Source of the DNA: an uncultured bacterium
Lineage (GTDB): Bacteria > Pseudomonadota > Gammaproteobacteria > Burkholderiales > Burkholderiaceae_C
NCBI GenBank assembly: GCA_903928495.1
Contig: CAIYQZ010000075.1
Coordinates: forward strand, 1 to 59,920
DNA length: 59,920 nt
Direction of reading: 5' to 3'
Below the pieces are notes generated by a model. That model saw only the letters and a list, made by a program, of their open reading frames with translations, did no database searches and was not told the origin of the DNA. Shown here one piece after another: positions 37,646 through 47,876 of the stretch (position 1 is its first letter; every line of letters starts with the position of its first letter). A program made the position numbers and the translations under genes.

Positions 37646-37983
37646 TCGGGCACGACGCCTGCTGGGGTGGGAGCCCGCGAGTGCAACCCGAGGTGCAACG
37701 CGGCTTGCGCCAGCACATTGGCCGACACTGGCGCGGTGACAAACACAAACAGCGTGATCAGCAACTCGGCCACGCCGGGGCGACCCTGGACAAAGGCCAC
37801 CAGCATGGATGCCAGCAGCACCCCGCCCACCCCGAGGGTGGATGCCTTGGTGGGTGCGTGCAGGCGCATGTAGAAATCGGGCAAGCGCACCAGGCCGATG
37901 GCACCCACCAGCAAAAAGAACGAAGCCCCTACCACCAGCGCAGCGGCAAGCCACTCCAGAAGCAGATTCATTGAAAAGGTCAT
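37636..37983 (-). CDS. mrpG: Mrp Na+/H+ antiporter subunit G
   Basis: 115 aa from ATG at 37983 (MTFSMNLLLEWLAAAL). Three helices and the family block GAIGLVRLPDFYMRLHAPTK followed by TLGVGGVLLASML. Last gene of the Mrp operon; MrpG is needed for complex stability. Confidence 0.92.
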   Translation of the reverse strand: MTFSMNLLLEWLAAALVVGASFFLLVGAIGLVRLPDFYMRLHAPTKASTLGVGGVLLASMLVAFVQGRPGVAELLITLFVFVTAPVSANVLAQAALHLGLHSRAPTPAGVVPERR

Positions 37984-37993
37984 GCTCGCTCCT

Positions 37994-38269
37994 TCACTCC
38001 ACCACGTCACCGCGGCTGATGTACCTGCCCAGCGCAACGGTGGACACAAAACCCAGCATGGCCACCAACAGCGCGGCCTCGAACCACAAGGCATTGCCCC
38101 ACAGCATGCCGAGCAGCACGATCAGGGCCACCGCGTTGAGGTACAGGGTGTCCAGGGCCAACACCCGATCTGCCACCGACGGGCCACGGAAGAGCCGCAC
38201 CGCACACAGTGCCATGCCCAGCGCCACCGCACCAATGCCGACATGCAAAGCCCACTCAAGCACTCCCAT
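37994..38269 (-). CDS. mrpF: Mrp Na+/H+ antiporter subunit F
   Basis: 91 aa from ATG at 38269. Three helices with VRLFRGPSVADRVLALDTLY, the MrpF signature, and the Asp of that loop conserved. Overlaps the mrpE stop region by 14 bp and lies 10 bp before mrpG. Confidence 0.92.
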   Translation of the reverse strand: MGVLEWALHVGIGAVALGMALCAVRLFRGPSVADRVLALDTLYLNAVALIVLLGMLWGNALWFEAALLVAMLGFVSTVALGRYISRGDVVE

Positions 38270-38825
38270 GACCTGTCCTTTCGGGCTGGACGCTGAACAC
38301 ATCCATCAGAGCTGCCTCGTACCGGGCCTTCATGTCGGCCACCATCGCGGCCTCATCGTCACCGTCGATGGCATGAACCCAGATGCAGTGTTCAACCTCG
38401 TCCACAACACATGACACCGTGCCAGGCGTGGTGGTGATGATGGTGGCAAACAGGGCATTCACCTGAGGGTGGTCGCTGGCCAGCGGCACCCGCAACCACA
38501 TGGGTCGCATGCGCGCCAGCGGCCCCAGCACCAGGCGGGCCACCACCCAGTTGGCCACCACAATGTCCTTCAGCACCACGATCGCCAGCCGCATGGCGGG
38601 GCCCCAGCGAACCGTCGCCGGCGGCGGCAGGAATGCAGACACCAGCCTGGGCACACACAAGCCGATCAGCAGCGCCGAAAGCAGGTGTACCGGCTCCACG
38701 CTGCGCGCCAGGGCCAGCCACGCCAGGGCCAGCAACAACGACAGGCCCGGCCGCGACCACCAACCCGAAGCCGGCTTCACCGGCTGGCCTGTATGGCGAT
38801 CAGTCAATAGCGAGGGCTGCTTCAT
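38256..38825 (-). CDS. mrpE: Mrp Na+/H+ antiporter subunit E
   Basis: 189 aa from ATG at 38825. Two N-terminal helices after a short basic leader, then the cytoplasmic part MRLAIVVLKDIVVANWVVAR and FATIITTTPGTVSCVVDEVE with HAID, the family pattern. ATGA overlap with mrpD. Confidence 0.92.
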   Translation of the reverse strand: MKQPSLLTDRHTGQPVKPASGWWSRPGLSLLLALAWLALARSVEPVHLLSALLIGLCVPRLVSAFLPPPATVRWGPAMRLAIVVLKDIVVANWVVARLVLGPLARMRPMWLRVPLASDHPQVNALFATIITTTPGTVSCVVDEVEHCIWVHAIDGDDEAAMVADMKARYEAALMDVFSVQPERTGHGSA

Positions 38826-40474
38826 GGCTGGGCCTTCACGTCTGTGGCTGGGGCTGGGCGAAGTACCCCATCGTACGGGCGCGTGCTGTTTGACGGAGCG
38901 CCAGCAGGCAAACCCAGCACGGCACGGGCATAGGCAGCGGTGTCGGCCAACTGGTGCGCAGCGGCCTGCGAATACCGCACCAGGGGCGAAGCCCACACAG
39001 CCATGGTCAGCGTCAGCGCCATGAGCGCCCACACGGCCGACAGCAGTTTGAAACTGGCACCGGCCCCTGGCTCGGCCTCGTTGGCATTGGGCTTGATGTG
39101 CCAGAACACCACCACCCCGGCTCGCGCCAGACCCACGATGGACGCAAAGCCGACGGCCAACACCACCGTCCACACCCACGGTTGCGCAGCGACGCCTGAG
39201 GCTGACTCCAACACCATGAGTTTGCCCAGAAACCCTGGCAGCGGCGGCAATCCGGCGGCCGATGCAGCGCCGAAAATGAGCATCAACCCCAACAACACGG
39301 GTTCGTGCACCGCCATGGCCGGGCGCAGCTTGTCCTGCGCTGCACCGCGTTGAGCAGCCAACAGTTCGGTCAGCAAAAACAGTGCGGCAATCACCACCGT
39401 GCTGTGCACCATGTAATACAACGCAGCGGCCAGGCTGGCAGGCGTGAACAGGCCGACCGTGGCCAGCACAGTGCCCACCGACGAGACCGTGAGGTACGCC
39501 ACCATGCGCCCAAGGCTGTGAGCGGCCAATGCACCCATCACACCCAGCACGCTGGTGGTCAGCGCCAGGGGCAGCAACCAGTCTTGTGCCACCAACGCGG
39601 CTTCGCCTGCGCCAACGCCAAAAATGCCCCAGTGCACACGCACGATGCTGTAGACCCCCACCTTGGTCATCAGGGCAAAGAGAGCAGCCACCGGTGCACT
39701 GGCCGCCGCGTAGGCACCCGGCAGCCAGGCATGCAGGGGCACGAGCGCAGCCTTCAGCCCAAACACCACCAGCAACAGCAACGCGCCAGAGCGCGCCAGC
39801 ACCGCGCCGTCGCCCGTGAGAGCGGCCACGCGCAGCGCCATGTCGGTCATGTTCAGGGTACCCGTGGCGGCATAGAGCAGCGACAAGCCCAACAGGAACA
39901 AAGCCGATGCTGCCAGGTTGAGCACCACATAGTGAACGCCCATGCGGAATCGCTCGCGCCCCTGACCGTGCAGCAGCAGCACGTAAGAAGCGATCAGCAG
40001 CACCTCGAAAAACACAAACAGGTTGAACAGGTCACCTGTCAGGAAGGCACCGCACAGCCCCATCAGTTGGAACTGGAACAGCACATGGAAATAGCGCCCC
40101 CGCGTATCCCAGCCGCCCGTGGCATACCACAACACGGGCAATGCAACCAAATAAGTGAGCAACACCATCAATGCAGACAAGCGGTCAAGCACCAAAACAA
40201 TACCAAAAGGCGCCGGCCACTCACCCAGGCGATAGACGAGCAGGTACCCCTGCGCCGCAACCGACACCAGGCCAACGGCCATAGCAGTACCCACCGCAGC
40301 CGACCCCAACGCCACGGCCCGACGCCAGCGCAAGCGAGTGTTAAGGCGCGTGCCCGCCTGCCCTGCGGAGCCCGAGCTTTCGCCCAGCAACAGCAACACC
40401 ACGGCCGTGAACGAGGGCAGCAACACAGACAGCACCGGAGCGTGCTGAAGCCAGAAGCCGTACAGAGCTTCCAT
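38822..40474 (-). CDS. mrpD: Mrp Na+/H+ antiporter subunit D
   Basis: About 550 aa; fourteen helices related to respiratory complex I NuoM/N. HVLFQFQLMGLCGAFLTGDLF and LFVFFEVLLIASYVLLL carry the key Glu, and KAALVPLHAWLPGAYAAAS carries the Lys/His proton-path residues. Start is ATG 40474 or the preceding GTG 40477; both overlap the mrpC stop. Confidence 0.93.
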   Translation of the reverse strand: MEALYGFWLQHAPVLSVLLPSFTAVVLLLLGESSGSAGQAGTRLNTRLRWRRAVALGSAAVGTAMAVGLVSVAAQGYLLVYRLGEWPAPFGIVLVLDRLSALMVLLTYLVALPVLWYATGGWDTRGRYFHVLFQFQLMGLCGAFLTGDLFNLFVFFEVLLIASYVLLLHGQGRERFRMGVHYVVLNLAASALFLLGLSLLYAATGTLNMTDMALRVAALTGDGAVLARSGALLLLVVFGLKAALVPLHAWLPGAYAAASAPVAALFALMTKVGVYSIVRVHWGIFGVGAGEAALVAQDWLLPLALTTSVLGVMGALAAHSLGRMVAYLTVSSVGTVLATVGLFTPASLAAALYYMVHSTVVIAALFLLTELLAAQRGAAQDKLRPAMAVHEPVLLGLMLIFGAASAAGLPPLPGFLGKLMVLESASGVAAQPWVWTVVLAVGFASIVGLARAGVVVFWHIKPNANEAEPGAGASFKLLSAVWALMALTLTMAVWASPLVRYSQAAAHQLADTAAYARAVLGLPAGAPSNSTRPYDGVLRPAPATDVKAQP

Positions 40475-40851
40475 CACACAGGCCCCTCGTCACTGGCGCG
40501 GGGCTGTGCGCCACCAGCAGGGCCAGGCTCATGGCCATCCACATGGTCACTCCCTGCTTCGTGGTGGCTGCGCAAAGCCAGTTCGATGAGGAAGCCGGTG
40601 GTGGCAAAACCGATCACGATGGCAGTCAGCACCAGCGCAGGGGGCAAAGGGTCTGCCACTGGACCTTGGCTGGTCAGGATGGGCGCAGCGTTGCTCCACA
40701 GCCTGCCCATCGCAAAAATGAACACGTTGACGGCGTAACCCAGCAACGACAAACCCAGCACCACCGTGAACGTGCGCCCGCGCAGCATCAGGTAAATGCC
40801 CGTGGCCGTGACCAGGCCCAGACCAGTGGCGAGCAACAGTTCCATGCTCAT
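40474..40851 (-). CDS. mrpC: Mrp Na+/H+ antiporter subunit C
   Basis: 125 aa NuoK-like subunit: three helices with TGIYLMLRGRTFTVVLGLSL and DPLPPALVLTAIVIGFATTG, plus a hydrophilic His-containing C-tail. Its ATG overlaps the mrpA stop by four bases. Confidence 0.93.
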   Translation of the reverse strand: MSMELLLATGLGLVTATGIYLMLRGRTFTVVLGLSLLGYAVNVFIFAMGRLWSNAAPILTSQGPVADPLPPALVLTAIVIGFATTGFLIELALRSHHEAGSDHVDGHEPGPAGGAQPRASDEGPV

Positions 40852-43687
40852 GCTGCTGCCCCTTGGTTGTTCGACGCGTTGGACGCCGCTGCGGTGCCTT
40901 GGCTCACCGAGCCCAACACGGACAGGGTCAGCAGCGTCGAGCCGACCACGGTCAGGTACACACCGAGGTCAAACAACGCAGCGGATGCCAGCGGCAGTTC
41001 GCCCAGCAGGGGCACATGGGGGTGGCCAAATGCACTGGTCAGGAACGGCCGGCCCCATACAAACGCCCCCACCCCGGTCAACCCAGCCACGGCCAGCCCA
41101 CTGCCCAGCCAGCGCACGAAACGCTGGCCGCTCTGGGCGCGCAACCACCACTCCGCCTGGGCTTGACCCAACGCCATGAATTGCAACACCAGCGCCACAG
41201 CCGTGATGAGCCCCGCAATGAAGCCACCGCCAGGCAGGCCGTGCCCGCGCATGAAGATGTACACCGTGAACACCAGCGCCAATGGCAGCACCACGCCTGC
41301 GGCCACCCGCAACAGCAGCGGCTGGCGGGCAAACGTCCAGGCGCGTCCTGCGTTGTCTGCGCCCGGGCGACGGGTGCGCATGCCCTCCATCAGCGCATAC
41401 ACACCGATGGCGGCAATGGCCAGCACGGTGATTTCGCCAAAGGTGTCATAACCCCTGAAGTCCACCAGGATCACGTTGACCACGTTGGTACCACCGCCCT
41501 TGGGCACGGCGTTATCCAGGAAGTACCAGGCGATGGAATCCTGAGGACGGGTCAGCACCAACCACGCGAACCAGGCCACACCCGCCCCGCCTGCCAGCGC
41601 AAGACCCGCATCTCGCAACTGCCGGGGCCACCTGGATTCCTTGGGGGACTGCGCGGGCAGCAATGCCAGCCCCATCAACAACAGAGCGGTGGACACCACC
41701 TCGACCGAGAGCTGCGTGAGTGCCAGATCCGGCGCGGAAAAACCCACGAACACCAGCGAGGTGACCAGGCCCACCAACCCGACCAGCACCACAGACACCA
41801 GCCGCTGGCGGTGCATCACCACCAGTGCCACGCACGTGGCCAGCAACACGACCCACACCACCAGCGCCAGGGGTGTGACAGGCAGCGTCGGCCGCGAACC
41901 GGTGCCCAGGCCAGACCCCCACAGGGGCCACGCCGCCACGACAATGGCCGAGGCGAGCAGCCACGCCAGATACCGCTGCAACGAGCCGTTTTCGAGCCGG
42001 GTGCTGATGCGGGCAGACAACGCAAACAAACCGTCGATGCCGCGCTCGAACAACGCGCGGCCCGTGACAGGGCCAAACCAGTCTTCCGACAGGATGCCGT
42101 GCAACCGGCGGGCACGCGCCAGCAACAGGTACAAGGCCACACCACCCGCCAGCGCCACAGCGCTCATCAGCAGCGGCAGATTGAAGCCGTGCCACAAGGC
42201 CAGGTGGTACTCGGGCAAGGCTTTGCCTGCCATGGCGGTGGCAGCAGCGTGCACCAACGGGCCCGCCACCATCGAAGGGAACAGACCGACCACCACACAC
42301 ACCACGGCCAGCAGCACCACAGGTGCTTTCATGCCCAGCGGTGGCTCGTGGGGGTGCGGGTTGGGCACGTCGCCCAACGTGCCGTTGAAATACGTGTCGT
42401 GCACCAGCCGCAGCGAATACGCCACGCTGAACACGCCAGCCAGCGTCACGGCGATGGGTACAGCCCACGCCCAGACACCTGCTGTGCCATTCACAGCCTC
42501 GGTGAATGCCATTTCTTTCGACAAAAACCCGTTGGTCAGCGGCACACCGGCCATGGACGCAGCTGCCACCATGGACAGCGTGGCCGTCCAAGGCATGAAG
42601 CGCCACAGCCCCCCCAGTTGGCGCATGTCACGGGAATGGGTCTCGTGGTCCACAATGCCCGCGACCATGAACAGAGCGGCTTTGAAAGTGGCATGGTTCA
42701 GCACGTGGAACACGGCGGCCACGGCAGCCAACGGGGAGCCCAGTCCCACCAGGAAGGTGATGAGCCCAAGGTGGCTGACGGTGGAGTAGGCCAAAAGCCC
42801 TTTCAAGTCATGCTTGAACAGTGCGATGAAGGCCGCAAACAGCACGGTCACCAGCCCGACAGCCGTCACGGCCAGCTCAAACCAGCCCGAGCCAGCCAGC
42901 ACCGGGGTCAGGCGCATCAGCAAAAACACCCCTGCCTTGACCATGGTGGCCGAATGCAGATAGGCCGACACAGGCGTGGGCGCAGCCATGGCGTCGGGCA
43001 ACCAGAAGTGGAATGGAAACTGCGCACTCTTGGTGAACGCGCCGATCAGTATCAGCACCAGCGCAGGCACAAAGTGAGGGTGCGCCTGAATGTCTGCCGC
43101 ACGCGACGCCATGGCACTGATTTCGTAGGTTCCTGCGATTTGCCCCAGCAAGACAAAGCCTGCCAGCATGGCCAGCCCCCCCCCCCTGTCACAGCCAAGG
43201 CCTGGCGGGCGCCGGCGCGCGCATCAGGCCGGTGCCCCCAGTAGCCCACCAGCAAAAAAGAGGAAACGCTGGTCAGCTCCCAAAACACGATGAGCAGCAA
43301 CAGGTTGTCCGACAGAACCACACCCAGCATGGCCGCCATGAACAGCATCATCTGGCTGTAAAACTTGCCCACCGAGTCGGTGGGGCTCAGGTAGAAATGC
43401 GCGTACACCACGATCAGCAAACCAATGCACGTGATGAGCCCGGCAAACAGCAGCGACAAACCGTCCAGCCGGAACGACAGCATCAACCCCAGCTCGGGCA
43501 CCCATGACCAGGTCTGAAGCACCGCTTGACCGGCCAGCACGGCGGGAGCCTCGGCCAGCAGCAGCAACAGGCTGCCAGCGGTCACGGAAAAAGCCCCCAG
43601 CGCAGTCAAGGCCCGCGAGCGCGAACCCAACCACAGGGACAGCCCGGTGCCCACCAGCAGGGGCAGCAAGACCATCAGCAGCAACAT
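40848..43687 (-). CDS. mrpA: Mrp Na+/H+ antiporter fused subunit A/B, frameshifted
   Basis: A NuoL-like MrpA fused to an MrpB domain, about 946 aa if whole. The upstream frame (from ATG 43687) runs MLLLMVLLPLLVGTGLSL to ARQALAVTGGGG; the downstream frame resumes with LAMLAGFVLLGQIAG. Between them lies an 11-base G run on the minus strand (43176-43186): 12 (or 9) would keep one frame and match relatives reading TGxGGLA. The total of 2840 bases is one short of a multiple of three. Proton-path motifs SAQFPFHFWLPDAM and the C-terminal MrpB region IFMRGHGLPGGGFIAGLI are intact. No separate mrpB exists. As given, the gene makes only a ~210-aa stub. Confidence 0.9.
43176..43186 (-). repeat. 11-base G tract in mrpA
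   Basis: Eleven consecutive C on the plus strand (G on the coding strand) sit exactly at the frameshift in mrpA. It is by far the longest homopolymer I saw in the window. Confidence 0.95.
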
Positions 43688-43729
43688 GGAGCGTCTTTCA
43701 TTTGCGCCGCAGTCTAGCAAGCCGCCTGT

Positions 43730-44890
43730 TCAACCCGCCCGTGTGGGCGGAGAAATCCACATCAACCGCGAGCCCAAACCCACGACGCCACCCACCACCC
43801 AAAAGACGGCCCCGACGCCCACCAGGGCACCCAACGATCCGAAAAGGATGGGCATGAGCACGCTCGATGCATTGATGGCCATGGCGCGCAGGGCCAGCGC
43901 CTCCCCATGTCGGTGGGCCGGCGTGATCTGGTGCAGGGAGCTCATGATCATGGGTTGCACCGAACCCAGGGCCAGGCCCAGCAACACCGAAAGTGATGCC
44001 ATGGCCCAGGCTGTCTGGGCCAAGGGGTAAAGACCAAACAGCGCAGCGGTGCACACCATGGCACTGCCAATCACCACCGGCTCGCGCAAGCGCGATGCGA
44101 GCCACGGCATCAGCACCCGGATGGCCGTGGCAGCCAGGGCAAACGAGCCCAGGATGGCGCCGATGGCCGTGGCGCTCAGCCCCCGCTCATGGCCGATCAC
44201 CGGCACCATGAAGGTGTGCACATCCCAACATGACGACAACAGCCAGTTGACCAGCATCAGGCGGCGAAAGCCGGGCTGGCGAAGCAAATTCCAAGACGAA
44301 CCACTTGGTTCGCTGTGTGTCTGCGCCCTGGGCTCGTGTTCCGTGGCCCCTCGCACGGCCAGCCACGCCAATGAGGGCAGAAGGGCCAGCAGCAAATAGG
44401 CGGCCCTGAAGCCGTGAGCATCGATCAACAGCCCAGCCAGAAAAGGGCCGATGAAGTTGGACAACGATGGGCCAATGGCCATCCAGCTGAACACCTGTTT
44501 GAGCTGCGTGGCGTCAGAGGCCAACAACCCCACATGGCGCTGCAGCGCAATCATCGCCAGACCGGTGGCCGCACCACACACCAGGGCCGACACACACAGC
44601 ACCCCGAACACCGGCCACGCCACAGCCAGCGCAGCACCCAACGTGGCCAGTTGCACAGCGTGCTTCAGCGGCTTTTTCAGGCCGTGGCGGTCGGCAAAGC
44701 GCCCCGCGGGCAATGCCAGAAACACCTGGGCCAACGCAAACAATGCCAGCAGCGCGCCCACAGCCAGGGGGCTGTGCCCGGACCGCAAAGCCATCAACGG
44801 TGCGGCCATGCGCAGCCCGGTCATGCAGGCGTGCAAACACACCTGGCCCGCAATCAGCCGCGCCAGCTCGGCACGCAGGGTGGGCCTCAA
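43730..44890 (-). CDS. MFS permease (TTG start)
   Basis: 386 aa, twelve helices, with the loop motif GRFADRHGLKKPLK and repeated half AIGAILGSFALAATAIRVLM. Substrate unknown. TTG at 44890 overlaps the rmuC stop (TTGA) and has AGGGGA upstream, which supports it; the next in-frame ATG would cut the first helix. Confidence 0.82.
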   Translation of the reverse strand: MRPTLRAELARLIAGQVCLHACMTGLRMAAPLMALRSGHSPLAVGALLALFALAQVFLALPAGRFADRHGLKKPLKHAVQLATLGAALAVAWPVFGVLCVSALVCGAATGLAMIALQRHVGLLASDATQLKQVFSWMAIGPSLSNFIGPFLAGLLIDAHGFRAAYLLLALLPSLAWLAVRGATEHEPRAQTHSEPSGSSWNLLRQPGFRRLMLVNWLLSSCWDVHTFMVPVIGHERGLSATAIGAILGSFALAATAIRVLMPWLASRLREPVVIGSAMVCTAALFGLYPLAQTAWAMASLSVLLGLALGSVQPMIMSSLHQITPAHRHGEALALRAMAINASSVLMPILFGSLGALVGVGAVFWVVGGVVGLGSRLMWISPPTRAG

Positions 44891-46368
44891 GAGTCCCCTT
44901 GTTCGGTGGAGTCGAATGGCAACAAGGCGGCGGCCTGGTCCGTGGGCAGTGCCTCGACGGTTTTGAGCGCGCGGCCCATCGCGCGGCTGCGGGTTTCAGC
45001 GCTGTCCAGCGTGTTGAGCACGGTTTGTGTTTGGCTTTTGACCTTGGCCAACACGTCGCCAAATTTTGTGAACTCGGTTTTGACCGCCCCCAGCACCTGC
45101 CAGACCTCGCTGCTGCGCTTTTCAAGCGCCAGGGTTCTGAAACCCATTTGCAGCGAATTGAGCATGGCCATCAGCGTGGTGGGCCCCGCCAGCGTGACGC
45201 GCATGTCGCGCTGCAGAGCTTCCATCAGGCCCGGACGGCGCAGCACTTCGGCGTACAGGCCTTCGGTGGGCAAAAACAGAATGGCGAAGTCGGTGGTGTG
45301 CGGCGGCTCCAGGTACTTGTCGGCCATGCTTTTGGCCTCCAGCCGGATGCGGCTTTCCAGCGCTTTGCCTGCCGCGTCTGCCGCTGGCGCATCCGCGCGC
45401 AACTGGGCGTCCAGAAGGCGCTCGTAGTCTTCATTGGGAAACTTGGCATCGATGGGCAGCCAGCATGGTGCTCCGTCGTCGCCCCGGCCCGGCAGACGGA
45501 TGGCGAAGTCCACCACGTTTTTGCTGCCAGGGCGGGTGACCACCTGGGTGGCGTACTGGTCGGGGGCGAACACCTGCTCCAGCAGGGCGGCCAGTTGTGC
45601 CTCGCCAAACATGCCCCGGGTTTTGACGTTGGTGAGCAGGTGCTTCAAGTCACCCACGCCCTGGGCCAACGTTTGCATTTCACCCAGACCCTTGTGCACC
45701 TGCTCCAGCCGGTCGGCTACCTGCTTGAAGCTCTGGCCCAGCCGGGTTTCCAGCGTGGTTTGGAGTTTTTCGTCCACGGTGGCACGCATTTCGTCGAGCT
45801 TGGTGGCATTGCTGGCCTGCAATTGGGCCAGCTGCGCCTCCAGCGTGGCGCGCACCTCGCCCATGCGGCGGGCATTCGATTCGTTCAGTGCCTGCAGCTG
45901 GCCGGTGAGGGTTTCACTCAAAGCCCCACGCAACTGGGCCAGTTGCTGAGCAAAGGCATCAAGCTGGGCATTTTGGGTGCGTGTTGTTTCCTGGGTTTGC
46001 TGGGTTTGGGCCAGCAGTTGGGCGTTGAGTGTGTCGGTGAGTGAGGTTCGCAACTGCTCGATCAGCGCCTGCTGGGTGCGGGTGGCCTCGGCGCTTTGGC
46101 GACTGAGGGTCTCGCCAAAGGTGGCCAGGGTTTGCATGACATCCTGCCGCCCGCCACGGGTGCCTTCGACCACGTCCTGGCGCATGTCGCGCTCCAGGCG
46201 GTCCAAGCGTTCCAGCACTTGCTTCAGTTGCTGGGCCTGCTGCTGTTGTGCAGCCTGCCACTCCTCTGCACTGGGGCCGCTGGGTTTGCGCAGCCACACC
46301 AGCAGGGCCAGCACGGCGGCCAGGCCCGAGAACGCAAACACCAGCCAAAGTTGCAGCTCGGCATTCAT
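44887..46368 (-). CDS. rmuC: DNA recombination protein RmuC
   Basis: 493 aa: one N-terminal helix (LWLVFAFSGLAAVLALLVWL), a long coiled coil rich in Gln/Glu (about 35-230), then the RmuC nuclease-like domain with RGMFGEAQLAALLEQV, WLPIDAKFPNEDYERLLDA and YLEPPHTTDFAILFLPTEGL. RmuC limits inversions at short repeats. Its ATG overlaps the dehydrogenase stop. Confidence 0.95.
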   Translation of the reverse strand: MNAELQLWLVFAFSGLAAVLALLVWLRKPSGPSAEEWQAAQQQQAQQLKQVLERLDRLERDMRQDVVEGTRGGRQDVMQTLATFGETLSRQSAEATRTQQALIEQLRTSLTDTLNAQLLAQTQQTQETTRTQNAQLDAFAQQLAQLRGALSETLTGQLQALNESNARRMGEVRATLEAQLAQLQASNATKLDEMRATVDEKLQTTLETRLGQSFKQVADRLEQVHKGLGEMQTLAQGVGDLKHLLTNVKTRGMFGEAQLAALLEQVFAPDQYATQVVTRPGSKNVVDFAIRLPGRGDDGAPCWLPIDAKFPNEDYERLLDAQLRADAPAADAAGKALESRIRLEAKSMADKYLEPPHTTDFAILFLPTEGLYAEVLRRPGLMEALQRDMRVTLAGPTTLMAMLNSLQMGFRTLALEKRSSEVWQVLGAVKTEFTKFGDVLAKVKSQTQTVLNTLDSAETRSRAMGRALKTVEALPTDQAAALLPFDSTEQGDS

Positions 46369-47366
46369 GCAGCGGCAGCGCCCAACACCTCGGGGTTGAT
46401 GGGCGTCAGCGCCCTGCCCTGCGTGAGGAAGGCAATGACGTTGTCGGCCGCCAATTCGGCCATGGCGCGGCGGGTTTTGAGCGTGGCGCTGGCGATGTGA
46501 GGGGTAAGCACCACATTGGGCACGGTGAGCAGCTCAGGGTGCACACTGGGTTCGCCTTCAAACACGTCCAGCCCGGCGGCGGCAATCTGGCGGTTTTTGA
46601 GGGCTTGCGCCAAGGCAGCGTCGTCAACAATGCCACCGCGTGCAATGTTCACCAGCGTGGCGGTGGGCTTCATTTGCGCCAGCTCCGCCGCGCCGATGGC
46701 GTGGTGCGACGCAGCGCTGTACGGCACCACCAGCACCAGGTGGTCGGCCTGTGCCAGCAGCTCGGCCTTGCTCACATAAGTGGCTCCGCAGGCTGCTTCG
46801 GTCGCGGCATCCAGCCGCGAGCGGTTGTGATAAATCACCTTCATGCCAAAGCCATGTGCACCTCGGCGTGCCACGCCCTGGCCGATGCGGCCCATGCCCA
46901 GAATGCCCAGGGTGGTGGCGTGCACCTCGGCCCCGGCAAACATGTCGAGCGCCCACTGCTTCCACAGCCCTGCACGCAGGTAATGCTCACTCTCGGCCAC
47001 GCGGCGGGCGGTGGCCAGCACCAGCGCAAAGCCAAAATCCGCCGTGGTTTCGGTCAGCACGTCGGGCGTGTTGGTGGCCAGCACGCCCTGCGCCGTCAGG
47101 GCGGGTACGTCGAAGTTGTTGTAGCCCACGGCGATGTTGGCCACCACCTTCAGGACAGGGCATGCCGCCAGCAGTTCTGGGCCGATGCGCTCACTGCCAG
47201 TGGTGAGTGCCCCCACCTTGCCTTGCAGGCGCTGGACGAGTTCGTCCTGCGACCACACACCGTCGGTGTCGTTGGACTCCACGTCAAAGTGCTCGCGCAG
47301 GCGCGCCAGCGTTTCAGGGAAAACGCGGCGCGCCACCAGGATGGCGGGTTTGGCAGGTGTGTTCAT
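46365..47366 (-). CDS. D-isomer 2-hydroxyacid dehydrogenase (glyoxylate/hydroxypyruvate reductase-like)
   Basis: 333 aa. NAD(P) fold LGILGMGRIGQGVARR, catalytic Arg in NIARGGIVDD, Glu in GLDVFEGEP and His in TPHIASATLKTR. NIAVGYNNFDVPAL matches the GhrB/GRHPR branch, reducing glyoxylate, hydroxypyruvate or 2-ketogluconate. Coupled to rmuC by ATGA overlap. Confidence 0.9.
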   Translation of the reverse strand: MNTPAKPAILVARRVFPETLARLREHFDVESNDTDGVWSQDELVQRLQGKVGALTTGSERIGPELLAACPVLKVVANIAVGYNNFDVPALTAQGVLATNTPDVLTETTADFGFALVLATARRVAESEHYLRAGLWKQWALDMFAGAEVHATTLGILGMGRIGQGVARRGAHGFGMKVIYHNRSRLDAATEAACGATYVSKAELLAQADHLVLVVPYSAASHHAIGAAELAQMKPTATLVNIARGGIVDDAALAQALKNRQIAAAGLDVFEGEPSVHPELLTVPNVVLTPHIASATLKTRRAMAELAADNVIAFLTQGRALTPINPEVLGAAAA

Positions 47367-47432
47367 GACATCAGGGTAGAAGGCAACGGAGAGCCGAACC
47401 TGCGGGCACAGGCGCGAGGCAATGGCTGGCGG

Positions 47433-47786
47433 TTAAACGCCCAGCAATTCAACTTCAAACAGCAGGGTGGCGTTGGGGGGAATCACGCCGCCTGCACCGC
47501 GTGCGCCGTAACCCAGCGCCGCAGGAATGACCAGGCGACGGGTGCCGCCCAAGGCCATGCCTTGCACGCCTTCGTCCCAACCCTTGATGACGTGACCGGC
47601 GCCCAACGGGAATTCAAACGGCTGGCCACGGTCTTTGCTGGAGTCGAACTTGCTGCCCTGCTGGCCATCGTTGAACAACCAGCCGGTGTAATGCACTTGC
47701 ACATGCTGGCCTTTTTCGGCGACAGCGCCTTGGCCCACCACGGTGTCTTCGTATTGCAGGCCAGAGGGGGTGGTGATCATGCTCAT
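47433..47786 (-). CDS. FKBP-type peptidyl-prolyl isomerase
   Basis: 117 aa single FKBP domain without signal peptide: [60 protein letters not shown]. Cytoplasmic folding helper. A good ATG-ATG start (MSM) is preceded by AAGGAA. Confidence 0.96.
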   Translation of the reverse strand: MSMITTPSGLQYEDTVVGQGAVAEKGQHVQVHYTGWLFNDGQQGSKFDSSKDRGQPFEFPLGAGHVIKGWDEGVQGMALGGTRRLVIPAALGYGARGAGGVIPPNATLLFEVELLGV

Positions 47787-47813
47787 GGAAATTCCTTTTG
47801 ATAAATGAAATAT

Positions 47814-47848
47814 GCCTCTACCGCTTGATGGTATTGGGTTTATAGCTA
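47814..47848 (+). repeat. Interspersed ~35-bp repeat
   Basis: GCCTCTACCGCTTGATGGTA, then TTGGGTTTATAGCTA: nearly identical (one or two differences) to the copy at 55622. Lies between the nitroreductase stop and the FKBP start. Confidence 0.75.
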
Positions 47849-47876
47849 CTGATGATGAATCTACCAGCAGGCCTTT

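Noticed and set aside
40863-43244. 793-codon plus-strand frame opposite mrpA
   Set aside because: Antisense shadow of a well-identified antiporter gene; composition is His/Gln/Arg-rich with no domain.
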